The notes: generated by a model not told the origin, from the letters alone. 64,000 bases of DNA from Athripsodes cinereus (GCA_947579605.1 OX388317.1:14775384-14839383); one strand, 5' to 3'; positions 23,448-33,298 are shown, numbered from the stretch's first letter. A program made the numbers and translations.

Positions 23448-23690
23448 ACGAGGGGTATTTGAAAATTATTTAGCCTCGTTGACTTTAGTTAATTGTATTT
23501 GTTTTCTGTAATCCTCTTCAAAACATTGTCAGTCAATAATGGAGAAAATTGAGTAGTGCATGGTTATGAAATTTCTTCATTTGACGCCTGTTTTTTTTTA
23601 ACGGTTAAAGTGGGATGGCCGAGTTCAAACATGGTGGTATGAGCATTTTAGATGAGGAATGTTCCAGCTTTGTCAAAAAATCTTTGCAGG
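23448..23690 (+). mobile_element. Mariner-like transposon relic: 5' TIR and start of transposase
   Basis: A TIR-like start 'ACGAGGGGTATTTGAAAATT' at 23448 is followed about 90 bp later by ATG (23540) and 'MEKIE', a stop, then 'MVMKFLH'. After a frame change comes 'MAEFKHGGMSILDEE'. Mariner transposases begin with 'MEKIE..-vIKFL' and later 'aEFkhGR.si.D.eRsGRP', so order and spacing fit. Only the DNA-binding N-terminus survives. A type-D LINE tail at 23695 cuts off the rest. Stops and frameshifts make it inactive. Confidence 0.7.
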
Positions 23691-23694
23691 TAAT

Positions 23695-23848
23695 GAAAAA
23701 ATCATGTTAGTTGGAAGACATCGCATTTTACCGATAAACTAGCCCTCTGTTCATTGAATTGTATAACTGTTATTTTTATGACACTATTTTATTATGTAAA
23801 ATTGTTACCAATGTATAGTGAAGAATAAAATAAATAAATAAAATCAAA
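23695..23848 (+). mobile_element. 3' end of a non-LTR retrotransposon (tail type D, copy 2)
   Basis: 'GTTGGAAGACATCGC', 'CGATAAACTAGCCCTCTG', 'TTACCAATGTATAGTGAAG' and an AATAAATAAATAA tail repeat the motif order of 18.78-18.91 kb. It abuts the Mariner relic and may have inserted into it. Confidence 0.7.
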
Positions 23849-24029
23849 CTGCAAAGCAAGGTTGTCGTTTGGGATGCTTGTTAATTGTTACCTAAATGGA
23901 TGAAAAAGATATGACATCAAAATTTGCAAATTAATTAATAATCAGAGCAATTGCTGTCGCGTTTGTTGACATTGATCAATCAAAAACTCATTGTTTGTTT
24001 TCAAGCTTTTTCAATTTTTTTCAGCAAGT

Positions 24030-24620
24030 TGAAAGGTTTAGAATATACCTTTTTGCTTGCCCCTCTCGGAATACGCGATCTTGTTTCTTGTTTAGATTGC
24101 CGCCCAGTACCACAAATTATGTTCGAGGATCATTTGTGAGACGTACTTGTACGTTGTATAATAGATCATACATAAATCTTGATTTCTTCTCGATCAGCAA
24201 GGCTGAGTTTAGAAGGGGTGTAAGAGGTTCACTGAATTCTTGATTCTGAAGAGAGACAGAGATTCGATCAATTTGTAATTTGAACTTTTTTAATCTCAAT
24301 TGTTTTGATTTTTAGTTATTATATGTGATTATTATTTATTGATTATTTACTTATTCGTTTATTTATTTGTTCATTTATATATTCTATTGCAGTGTAATTT
24401 TAAGCTACTCATTTTCGCGAGGTTTGTATTTTTCTTTTTTGCATTTGATATGGGTAGGGTAGTTTCTGTTATAATTATTTACTTGCAACGTGTTCGTCAT
24501 ACGCTTCGGTGATTTGCGGGACCTTGATTGGTTTGTTTTTTGATAACATATGACTGTTTATATTTGTTGATTTAACTGTTTGTGTCCTTAAGAAGAAATA
24601 AAATTAAAAAAAAAAAAATA
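24030..24620 (+). pseudogene. 3' fragment of the Jockey/CR1-like family at 2.1-5.6 kb
   Basis: The frame ending at 24243 reads 'CPSRNTRSCFLFRLPPSTTN', 'RRTCTLYNRSYINLDFFSIS' and 'KAEFRRGVR'. It aligns over ~60 residues with the C-terminus of the RT at 4280-4470 ('CPARNTRTNYLFKLPPCNTN', 'LDIFSMSKSEFRSG'). A ~360-nt UTR follows and ends in an A-rich tail at about 24597-24620. This is a strongly 5'-truncated copy of a related but clearly diverged subfamily. Confidence 0.85.
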
Positions 24621-24833
24621 CCTTGGACCAAAATTATCGAATTGCAGAGAGCTAGGATATTAAATAAATTATGCTTTTCTTTAAAAGGCTATGAACTTAT
24701 CACTTAGCCCTCGTACATACATACGATACACCTAAAAATCTTCGTAGTTAGTTTGCAGTATCAAGGATGTACAATTGTACATAATTATGTAGTAGCTTTT
24801 ATTATATGAGTTTGTCAAGGGTAGTATAATTTA

Positions 24834-25041
24834 TTTTTTTAATTGGCTTGAATAACTATGTATTTCGTTACATAATTTTAAAACACGCTGTCGCGATTTC
24901 GATGCATCTACACCATTAACGGGCTGTTAAAATCTTTGAAGTCTTAAACAGCTCGTCAATGGTGTTGGTGCACAGGAATCGCGATTGCATGTTTTAAATT
25001 CAAGTAACAAAATACATAGTTATTCAAAAGCCAATAAAAAA
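24834..25041. mobile_element. Foldback/MITE-like element with ~95-bp inverted arms
   Basis: Left arm 24834-24931 and right arm 24943-25041 are imperfect inverted copies (for example 'GGCTTGAATAACTATGTATT' and its complement, plus 'AATCGCGAT' versus 'TCGCGATT'). The loop is only about 11 bp. There is no coding sequence and no hammerhead core. The arms carry many substitutions, so this is an old insertion or one under weak constraint. Confidence 0.8.
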
Positions 25042-25925
25042 TGTCTAGAAACTATTACATAGTTTGTACCTCTCAGATAAATGAAATATAATAAATTGAC
25101 TTATTAACCACTTATTGAATATTTTTGATCCATCTTGAGTAGTTATGAACGCTAATAATCACACTAAATGCTTTAGTAGAATTTCTACGATTTCAAATAA
25201 ACTATTTTATTTTCTAATTTAAAGATAAGTTATGAAATTGAAGATTTAAAGAAACTTTCTATTTTTTGTACCAACGTGTTTTTGTTAAAATTTATATTTG
25301 ACAAACGAATTATATAAATGAGTCAATTTTGTGGGTTAATGTAAACTTTCTGCATGGTTTGTCCCTTCAGGTATGTTCTTCCGTGATTTAAATTCTCATT
25401 TATTTAATTTTCAGATTGTGTTCTCTTGGGATGAACCATAACACTAAATTAAATCACTTTCATCTATTCTATTTCGAATTCAGATGTTTATTTAGTATTT
25501 GTACCAGTTCGAATGTTAGTGAGGAGATAGCGTTGATTTACGTTTGCTCCGGCAGAACCTTCCATAAAGGCGAGATAAGGAAAGAAAGATGTCTCATACA
25601 TAACGTGTGGAAACACCTTTATATTACACAGGAATTTTATAGGTACTGCTCTATACCTATCTATATACAGACGCTAAACACTTCAAAATTACTCAAGTAC
25701 GATCAATGTTGTGCGGAAACCAATACAGAAGAAACAGTTTGCAGGTTTAATTATAATAATAATAAATTACATATAAATATGTTTTAAATACTATAATGAT
25801 GATTAATTAAGTTATAAAATATAGGTGATAACATAAAGTAAAATCATGTAACTACATATATACTCTAAAGATAATCAGTTTTTACAGTTTTCCTCTAACA
25901 ACTGATTTTCATAAGTGCTCTATCT
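25042..25925. other. AT-rich DNA, nothing recognised
   Basis: The 123-codon frame at 25416-25787 (Tyr/Cys/Asn-rich) matches no family I know. It lacks a promoter or splice context that I can support and is treated as chance. Confidence 0.3.
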
Positions 25926-25926
25926 T

Positions 25927-26078
25927 AAGGTAAATTGAAACTAGTTTTTCATGATTGATCAAGAGAGAGATGTCTTTCAATTGAGATTGATAATGACCCG
26001 ATGAGTCGAAAGACGTCTCTCTCGTGATCAATAATTTGTAGTAGAAAGAAACACTTGTTTCAATTTACCTTACTATGG
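25927..26078. repeat. Imperfect palindrome containing a hammerhead unit
   Basis: Outer arms 'TTAAGGTAAATTGAAAC' (25925-25941) and 'GTTTCAATTTACCTTA' (26057-26072) pair. Inside, 'ATTGATCAAGAGAGAGATGT' mirrors 'ACGTCTCTCTCGTGATCAAT'. The right half carries the complete hammerhead; the left half retains stem III and stem I sequence but has lost the core. Confidence 0.8.
25983..26023 (+). ncRNA. Hammerhead-like motif with U3-A8 core variant
   Basis: Stem I GAGA (25983-25986), core UUGAUAA (25987-25993), extra U (25994), stem II GAC/GUC with loop CCGAUGA (25995-26007), GAA (26008-26010), self-complementary stem III AGAC/GUCU (26011-26018), C (26019), stem I UCUC (26020-26023). Predicted cleavage is 26019/26020. 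Against consensus, C3 is U and G8 is A. Positions 3 and 8 pair in the folded ribozyme, so the change is compensatory on paper. Activity is uncertain because G8 takes part in catalysis. Confidence 0.6.
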
Positions 26079-26339
26079 AATTCTACTATGTTTGTCCGAC
26101 ACAAATAAATGCTCATCTTTACTATCACGGTAAATTCCATGAGTGAGGTAGCAAACTGACTTACTGCAATTATTGAATATACAGGTCGTATCAAAACAAA
26201 TAAAACATTCAGAGTTAACGGCATAGCTCATTACCAAACGTTTTTTGTTAATATATTAACAGTTTGTTATAACAAATTAGGAGTAATAGCTGAAAAAGGT
26301 AGTATTCACTGTGGTGGTGTTTAGAATTTCATAACGAAA

Positions 26340-26450
26340 TTATAAAAACAAAATAAAGTTTTCCTCAACTATATGTTTTATTGTCGAGAGAGACGCCTTT
26401 TGTCTTGAAAGTATAAAACATATTATGTAGTAGAAGAAAACATTTGTTTT
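26340..26450. repeat. Inverted repeat, possibly a decayed hammerhead unit
   Basis: 'GTTTTAT' (26375-26381) and 'ATAAAAC' (26413-26419) pair around 'AGAC...GTCTTGAAAGT'. Outer sequences 'AAAGTTTTC' and 'GAAAACATTTG' partly mirror. A stem II-like AGAC/GUCU followed by GAAA is visible, but core and stem III are not convincing. Confidence 0.4.
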
Positions 26451-27249
26451 TTTAATTTCGTACAAAAATGTTTTTTTTTGACATGTATAATTCCTATGCA
26501 TATTTGTGTGATATCGACTTTATTTGAAAATAAGTAGGTTCATTTTCTTTAGGTCGGAAATAATATATTTGGGTAAAAATTTAAGGACACATAAATACGT
26601 CTGTTGATATGATAAAATATTACATAATGTATGTTGGGTAGGAGTTGAAATAGAGACAAAGGGAAGAAAAAGAGTCGGATAATTTTATGAATGGATATAG
26701 AGAGTATTTAGGAACAGCCCGTAAATTGTAACCGCAATCCAGCCCAGACAGGAGAGTCCAGTGCGAGGATACAGACCGTTGGACGTGCTGTAAGTATAAA
26801 GGGGATTTCTTTCCATCTCTATCGTCGATTATCTTAAACGGGCTTCCTTTGCTACATCGATAAAGCTTTTTAGCCCCAATGCGGGTTATTCATTAATGTG
26901 GTTTGGACCTTTGGGTTCAGATAGCGGTCAGTTAAATGGCTATTGACAACACTTGATCAAATGATAGGATTTTTTAAATATAAATGAGCATTTAGAGAAT
27001 GACACAGAATTTAGCTTGATTAGGTTTCCGAGTTATCGATTGAATTCGTAATACTTTTCGCTTTAGTACACAAAAACAACCTTAAAGTTTATTTTAATAT
27101 ACATCTAGGAAGGAAAATCAAATGTCTTTTTAAAATTGTGCTTTTATCATTCACAAAGATAAATAATTTGTCATTTTTTTTACTTAAAACTATAAATATC
27201 CCCGTAAGAAGTGTTGCAAAAAAAATATCTGTCTTTTTAGCAATTTTTT
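26451..27249. other. AT-rich DNA with one GC-richer block
   Basis: Mostly AT-rich. A GC-richer patch at 26715-26800 ends in 'CTGTAAGTATAAAG', which resembles a splice donor. With no acceptor or conserved frame I do not call an exon. Confidence 0.3.
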
Positions 27250-27421
27250 GGGTATCCTGTAAGAAGTAGGTGCAACACAAAATAAAGACTTTTTACATTA
27301 TAAATTCAGGGATGAGATTTGCCACCTTGTCCTATTTTTTTGTTGGCACAGTGAGGAAAGCTTGTATGTTTTTTTACTTGCGTCTGCTGGCTACCCCACT
27401 TGTGAGATATGCCGTGATTTT
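27250..27421 (+). repeat. Dispersed repeat family A, copy (plus)
   Basis: 'ATCCTGTAAGAAGTAGGTG', 'AATAAAGACTTTTTACATTA', 'CAGGGATGAGATTTGCCACC', 'TTTTTTTGTTGGCACAGTGA', 'CTTGTATGTTTTTTTACTTG', 'TGCTGGCTACCCCACTTGTG' and 'AGATATGCCGTGATTTTA' follow the family order. Confidence 0.85.
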
Positions 27422-28039
27422 AAAGTATAAGATCTTGTTATCTATATTCACAACTTATTAAATATCTTCTCAAGTATTTGTTATTATGTACTAGTTAAAG
27501 GTTGTGACGAGTATTTTATCTCTTTACGACATCATCGAATTTATCAAGATGCTTTTAAATTGTTGTTACTTACCTTAGCCCAAATAAGTCACAAATATTT
27601 GTATTATATTATATTACCTAGATATTTTGTAAGATATCTTTGTTGTACATGTCCTGGAATGGTAATAATATTATTATTGTTGTGTTTAAATGTATGTGTG
27701 TTTATATGTAGGATGTGCTACTTACTAGGTATGTACATTGTGTTGTACCCTGACATGGCCGGTTAATTACCGGACATAGGCCAATCCGTTGGGATTACCT
27801 TATAGTAGTGAAATAATTTAAATTTACATCGGGCGTATCCAAACTAGGATTTCAGGGGTATAAGGAAGATCCTGCACAATACAAACAAACAAACAATGAT
27901 CATTATATTATATACCTATGTATATTTTGCGACAATTTAGAGAATGACAAATTATTTGTATTGTTATTTATTTCATTAGCATCGATTTTTGTATAATTAT
28001 TATGGTGCTGTTTTGGTTCTGTTTATACATTCATATCAC

Positions 28040-28125
28040 ATCCTGACATTTACCACAAATGGGGTAGCCAGTGGACTCACTGCATGTAATGGACAGACAA
28101 ATTGTCCTCTTTGTGGAGCATGAAG
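28040..28125 (-). repeat. Dispersed repeat family A, 3' part (minus)
   Basis: Minus-strand tail: a 'TTTGTGGTAAATGTC'-like end, 'GGCTACCCCATTTGTGG' and the Cys/His-codon-like middle also seen at 57.9 kb. It abuts a plus-strand copy, giving a head-to-head pair. Confidence 0.55.
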
Positions 28126-28144
28126 ATGAAACGTGAAGAATGAG

Positions 28145-28370
28145 TGGTGGTGCTCGGCGAAGAGTAAGTTTTCTACTCTTTTCTGTAAGTTTTCGAGTTT
28201 CCTTAAAAGGCGATCATTAAACTTCACACAAAACAAAATATCTACCATGAGGCTTCCCACTCATATTTTAGTGTATGAACTGATATTGGCCCGGAAAGGA
28301 CATTCCTATGTTTAATATATTGTGCAGTTAGCCCGCTGGCTACTCCACTAGTTGGCCATGATGGTGTGTA
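28145..28370 (+). repeat. Dispersed repeat family A, nearly full-length but diverged (plus)
   Basis: The head 'GTGCTCGGCGAAGAGTAAG' and 'CTGTAAGTTTTCGAGTTTCC' matches the head at 31.68-31.74 kb. The middle has 'CCATGAGGCTTCCCACTCAT', and the tail 'CGCTGGCTACTCCACTAG', 'CCATGATGGTGTG'. Heavily mutated. Confidence 0.6.
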
Positions 28371-29599
28371 TATATGTGCACGTAATAACTAAGTTTCATT
28401 TTCATCATACGTAATCTTGATTATTTCCACTTTGAACAAAACTGTATTAAAATGTTTTTGTTGTGCAACTAACTATTTTATTGCTATTTACTTATTTTTG
28501 TGCATTTTGTAGAGTAGGTACTCTTAAATTACCAACTTGGCTCAAATTACTCAGTTTTTGGGAAGACAGCCTTATTTACAAAAAAAAATATACGTTATCT
28601 CGAAATAACTATTTTCAAATTAACGTGACGTTTTTACAATATTGTCGTTTTACCCTTCCCTATACAAACGATGCTAGATGCTAACATTAAATTAAATACT
28701 GGATTAATACAAGTGTAAGCTTATAAGTTCTTGACACAAAGCTGAATTATTACTGTATGTACATATTATTATATTTTATACCTAAGGTAAGTATTTGCTC
28801 TTCAATGAGATTATTTTGAATACATCGATATGTGTCTGTACTTATTTTATTACTGCATACGTCCATTCGTATGACCGTCACGGCATTTCCTTGAAGCTAT
28901 CGCAGTGCTTCTGATAACATGTAATAACATGTCGATTGCTCTCTTTATACCATAAAAAAACGAAACTTTGTACCATAAAAAATACGAAACTTGTGATAGA
29001 TACCATGTCTCGCCGCTTACAATATGATTTTAATGTGGAAAATCATATAAGCTATGTATTTTTGCATTAAAAAAAAACTTTTGTTTCGTGAATATTCACA
29101 TTTCCAGCGCTCTTTCTCTGGACAATACTCGTATACATATCGGTATTTCCTTAGTCTATCCGTTCTTGTTTATAATCTTTCTACATGCCCAAAATAAATA
29201 ATGCGCTACATAATTAACTTTATATTAAAATGATTCCAGTTTTCGGACATTTTTACCATACATATCTGAAAGAAAACTGAAGTTCTGATTTAAATATAGG
29301 CACATTCTTACTTAATTGTAACAAAATGAATTGTCTTAATAAAAATCATTACGGAAAACAAAGCATAGAGATTCTCGTACTAGACACTTACTTATACTAG
29401 TGAATAGATATCGTTTTCCAAAGAGTGGTCACTATAAGTTCAAGTGAATCATAGTTTCAGTAACTCGGACGAATCTGTTTCAGCAAGTTTTCATGCTATT
29501 CAGACAATCGCTATCATGAAAACTACTGCATAGAACATTTGAGTGTTGCATACTGAGATATTGAGAACAATAGCATTTTAATTGCTGCTTCAAGAGAAT
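28371..29599. other. AT-rich DNA, nothing recognised
   Basis: Only short low-complexity frames. No shared repeat or palindrome above ~20 bp that I could find. Confidence 0.4.
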
Positions 29600-29758
29600 A
29601 AACACAACATTTAGTTATTCCACTATTGACTTTATTTATTTTTGCGAGCCGGCTTTCAAGTAAACTTTACTTTTGCCTGACGATGAGAGCGGAAGCTCTT
29701 GAAAGCCGGCTCGCAAAAATAAATAAAGTCAATAGTGGAATAACTAAATATTGTGTTT
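29600..29758. repeat. Inverted repeat with hammerhead unit; left arm truncated at stem II
   Basis: Left arm 29600-29660 and right arm 29697-29758 are near-perfect inverted copies ('GCGAGCCGGCTTTCAAG' against 'CTTGAAAGCCGGCTCGC', then 'AAATAAATAAAGTCAATAG'). The 36-bp spacer holds the core and 5' half of stem II for the right-hand unit only, so the left unit lacks its catalytic core. Confidence 0.9.
29671..29718 (+). ncRNA. Hammerhead ribozyme motif with strong stem I
   Basis: Stem I UUUUGC (29671-29676), core CUGACGA (29677-29683), extra U (29684), stem II GAGAGC/GCUCUU with GGAA loop (29685-29700), GAA (29701-29703), self-complementary stem III AGCC/GGCU (29704-29711), C (29712), stem I GCAAAA (29713-29718). 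All six stem I bases pair. Predicted cleavage is 29712/29713. The invariant core bases are intact. Among the units here this has the best-paired stems. Confidence 0.85.
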
Positions 29759-29959
29759 CGTTTTAAAAATTATTAATATGAACTTCCACCAAGAACCGTC
29801 GGTCGATAAATTAAACTTTAATAAACACAACGTTAATATAAACATTGCAAAAATGCATTGATATTTGCTTCGGAAGTTCAATTAATTAAATCACTTTCTT
29901 TAAAGTTTCCTTTATGGATATAATAATAAAAAAACTTATTTTAAGTGTTTTTTTTTGTA

Positions 29960-30190
29960 GAGCAAGTCATGTTCTGAGAATGCCCAATGATAGATGGCCA
30001 AAAAGAGCGCTGTTTTTCCATCCGCAAGGGTTCCGTCAGCCCGGGCGTCCCTCTTTCATAATACACCGTTCCAATGACAACGACATCAGAGCGTAGGCAA
30101 TGTCATGGGAAGAGGTGACGCGATTGGCACAGAGACGCTCTGAATGGATGAGGCTGGTCTCTGTCCTGTGCTCCCGAGAGGAGCGTTGAG
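29960..30190 (+). pseudogene. C-terminal fragment of a non-LTR retrotransposon ORF2 (family E, copy 2)
   Basis: 'SHVLRMPNDRWPKRALFFHP', 'GFRQPGRPSF', then a frame broken at 'IRA' by a stop (GCGTAG) where the relatives read 'IRAQG', then 'MSWEEVTRLAQRRSEWMRLV' and a final stop. The Trp lost in copy 1 is kept here. Same 3' end ('GAGAGGAGCGTTGAG') as the other copies. Confidence 0.8.
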
Positions 30191-30730
30191 TGACTTTTTA
30201 TGGAGTAGTGATTTTTTCTTGTCATAATTTTCTAGAAAAATATAACTAAGTATCTCATAACAAGTTCTTTTTTAAGTAACAAATGTAAATAATTTCCATG
30301 AAACTGAGCTTGTTTTTTTTCACAAGCTGGTAGCTATCAAATTGAAAAAAATATCAGTGCTATATTTCACAGCAACGATTATTCGTATAAATATTATAGG
30401 AGTTTTGTATATAATAAGAGTTTGTTTGAGAGCGTGTTACAGACAAGTGGAGTTTAAAACATCTGACCATAACAGAAATGTTTCTGAATTGTATTGGGTA
30501 ATTCAGGAGAAACACTGATAATATATCTTCAGAATTATCCAATATAATATGTTATATAAACTTCCATTTATAAGGAGCTATTTTTTATTATGCGATAATA
30601 AAAGAATTAATGGTAATAGGGAGTAGGCACAAAAAATATGACAAGTTCTGTGACTAAAATCGTAAATGAAATGAATGCACTTATGTTTGGAATATTTACT
30701 AATTTATTTATTGTTTGACCGGATTTGGGT
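30191..30730. other. AT-rich DNA, nothing recognised
   Basis: No feature that I can support. Confidence 0.4.
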
Positions 30731-30744
30731 GCAGATGACAAAAC

Positions 30745-30977
30745 CAATCAGAAACATCGATTGGAGAACCACGTCTACACAATGCAACATTGTGTAGAAT
30801 CTAATCGGAAGAAGTTAGAAAGGTGTCCCAACGCTTACGAATTGGCTCAAGGCTGGCTTAAGTGATCACTTTCGGTGTCCATGGACAGCGTTCACCAATT
30901 TTTCTCACTTCTTCCGATTAGATTCTACACAATGTTGCATTGTGTAGACATGGTTCTCCAATCGAGGTTTCTGATTG
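30745..30977. mobile_element. Foldback element with 71-bp inverted arms
   Basis: Arms 30745-30815 and 30907-30977 are inverted copies with few mismatches. Each also contains an internal palindrome, 'CTACACAATG' with 'CATTGTGTAG'. The 91-bp spacer is GC-richer and holds 'GTCCATGGAC' and 'AGTGATCACT', both self-complementary. On the minus strand the second follows GAAA, as in the hammerhead units, but no CUGANGA core precedes it. Confidence 0.85.
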
Positions 30978-31678
30978 AATGCACTTACATAGTTCATGTA
31001 CAATCAATGGTTGTACACGATATTTTTTTATGATTATTTACATGAATTGACGTAAATAATAAAAGCCTATGATTATCTCTACATGCAAAGTTACGATAAA
31101 AAGATGTAATGTGATATACCTACTATATGAATATGCTTTGTCAAGAAGAAATTATGACTATATCGTCGAAGTATAGTGATGATTAAGATTACACAAATTT
31201 AGTAAGGAATCGCCCAAAGAATGTCACGTATTTGTAAAACGGTAGTATACACGATGTTAAAGTCTTAAAGTTTTTATACATTTTGGAAAACATTACTTCC
31301 AATTGTCTCCGATATTATTAGCGAATCTGTTCTATTTCCTTGACGCCATCTGTCGCTTTCTTCAACTGTGACTGAAGACGGAATAAGGAGTTGATTTAAA
31401 TCGGATTACGTTTCTTATCTTATCCTACTTCAATATCTCTTCATTTCTTTACACGCTTCGGAGATCTTTGAAAACTGAAAAGACTTATCTAATGAAAGAT
31501 AATATCTACTTTAATTTCCTCTTTATCAATTTAACATTATAAAATAAGATAACATAACTCAATTATTATTGTTTAGAAAAGGGACTCAAAAAGTTCAATG
31601 GTAGGTACTTACTTCAGTTTTTCAATGCAAATTAAAAGATAATTTATAGGGATTTATTTACTTATATTAATTGGTCGT
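30978..31678. other. AT-rich DNA, nothing recognised
   Basis: No feature that I can support. Confidence 0.4.
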
Positions 31679-31922
31679 GGAGCACCCGGCAAAGAATTGG
31701 CCTCTCAATTTTGTCCGTAAGTTTTCGACTGTCCTGTAAGAGGCAGGTGTACCAAAAAATAAAGACGTTTTACATCTCAAATTCCGCGATGAGGATTGCC
31801 ACCCATCCTGAATGTCTTATTTTTTTGTTGGCACAGAGAAGACACATGTTTATTCAAGCAGCTGGTATGCTGGCTACCTCACTTGTGGGATATGCCGTGA
31901 TGGTGTAGTAGTAGAAGTAGTA
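31679..31922 (+). repeat. Dispersed repeat family A, nearly complete (plus)
   Basis: Shows both ends: head 'GAGCACCCGGCAAAGAATTG', 'CCGTAAGTTTTCGACTGTCC', middle 'AATAAAGACGTTTTACATCT', 'GCGATGAGGATTGCCACCCA', 'TTTTTTTGTTGGCACAG', and tail 'ATGCTGGCTACCTCACTTGT', 'GGGATATGCCGTGATGGTGT' with (AGTAGT)n. This gives a family length of about 240 bp. Confidence 0.85.
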
Positions 31923-32655
31923 AAAATGTAGAGATTTGTAGGTACTTTTTTAATTTTACTTCTTACAATCCACCCGAAACGAGTGACTTGTGAAATTTTG
32001 CTCTCACCGTGTATCTAAACAATATCAAATTTGAGCATACTACTATTAAAAAATGAAGTAATTTGAATGTTAGGAATATCCTGCAAAGAAGAAAAATAGT
32101 CAGCTGGTTAAAAAAAATCGTGCAGATAGGAGGAGGTTTCTTTTCGCCCCTTGTTCTCAAGAAGAACAAAAAGATTGAAAGAAAAAGACTAGGTAGTATT
32201 CTAAGAAATGTGTAAATTGATGTTAACGAAATTGCGACTTTTTTATTCTTCTGAAGGATTTTACCACTTGCGTGTTGCTCTTTTATGTTTTGCAATATCT
32301 TCATTCCAGTATATCTCCAAGGAATAGTTTGCTGCAAAAGACAGACGAATAATAATGTTTAACAAATTAAACTACGAATATCAGTATAGATAATTTACAT
32401 ATTTAAATTAATGTTGATATACTTTACAATCCATATGTGTTTATTTTGCTACCGTTAAAGCATCTGGCGTTAGGAGAAGTCCCAAAGGAACTCGGTGTTC
32501 TCGTATATATTCTCCTGAACGCTATAAGACTGATATAGATACCATCGTGCTACGCTAATCCTAGTCATTAGAAGTGATATAATATTATATACAACGGTAT
32601 CTATATTTACTAATAACTTAATTAAATGCGATAGTACTATGTACAAAGACTCAAA
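31923..32655. other. AT-rich DNA, nothing recognised
   Basis: The minus-strand frame at 31963-32337 is Leu/Phe/Lys-rich without a recognisable domain. I do not call it. Confidence 0.35.
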
Positions 32656-32659
32656 AATG

Positions 32660-32800
32660 TATCTAAAAAAAGGCTACTATAAAAAAATTGCGACAAGCTC
32701 GCCTTCTGTTTATTGATTGTATTTATTTTTAATGTATTCATTCTATAGAACTGTATGTTATCAATGTATGTACATATAAATTAATAAATAAAATATAGGA
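32660..32800 (+). mobile_element. 3' end of a non-LTR retrotransposon (tail type D, copy 3)
   Basis: 'TTGCGACAAGCTCGCC', 'TTTATTGATTGTATTTA', 'TATCAATGTATGTAC' and a tail ending AATAAATAAAAT reproduce the type-D order. Confidence 0.6.
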
Positions 32801-33214
32801 AATAGGTCAAAGAGTAGGTACCTGATCAATGAGGATCAAGAGAGATGTAGGCCAGTGTTTTTATGTTTTTAGTTAAGAGTTGTGAATGTTCAATTGTTCA
32901 TGTTTATATTCTTCTTCTTTATTTAACTTTTGTAATATTTTAATTGTTAGTCCCAATACAGGCGCACTGTACTTTGTGGGCCAACATTTGCAACACATGT
33001 GAATTCTGCCTAATAATAAATGAAAAGTGTTTTATAAATAAAGAAATTTAAAAATGAAAATTTAGGATCATTTGGTTTTGGATGTTAAGGCTTTTTAGCC
33101 ACAACTAAGTAGAGTTCTGATTTTGTTTTCACTAAATGAGTAAAACTCCATTTTTAAAATTAAAAATTTTTTATTAGTAAAAAATACTTAAGAGTTTTAA
33201 ATTTCTTTATTTAT

Positions 33215-33255
33215 CAGTTACACGTGTTTCGGGTTGCAAGCCCATATTCATACAT
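33215..33255 (-). ncRNA. Hammerhead-like motif, mirrored copy (A3-U8)
   Basis: The minus-strand twin in the left arm: core 33251-33245, predicted cleavage 33219/33218. Stem I keeps two pairs before a mismatch because the loop sequence differs between the arms. Confidence 0.55.
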
Positions 33256-33257
33256 CA

Positions 33258-33298
33258 TAGTATGAATATGGGCTTGCAACCCGAAACACGTGTAACTG
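33258..33298 (+). ncRNA. Hammerhead-like motif with A3-U8 core variant
   Basis: Stem I UAGU (33258-33261), core AUGAAUA (33262-33268), extra U (33269), stem II GGG/CCC with small inner pair (33270-33282), GAA (33283-33285), self-complementary stem III ACAC/GUGU (33286-33293), A (33294), stem I ACUG (33295-33298, last pair U-G). Predicted cleavage is 33294/33295. C3 is A and G8 is U relative to consensus: a compensatory exchange of the 3-8 pair. Confidence 0.6.

Noticed and set aside
25416..25787. 123-codon frame
   Set aside because: Composition typical of AT-rich noise, no domain, no splice or promoter context.
25999..26010. CCGAUGA followed by GUC and GAAA read as a hammerhead core with a minimal stem II
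   Set aside because: Stem I does not pair in that reading. Placing CCGAUGA in the loop of a GAC/GUC stem II gives a complete fold with four pairs in stem I.
26715..26800. A host exon ending in a splice donor
   Set aside because: No conserved frame, acceptor or neighbouring exon could be found.
30816..30906. GAAA plus the self-complementary AGTGATCACT as a hammerhead
   Set aside because: No CUGANGA-type core lies at the required place and a plausible stem II is lacking.
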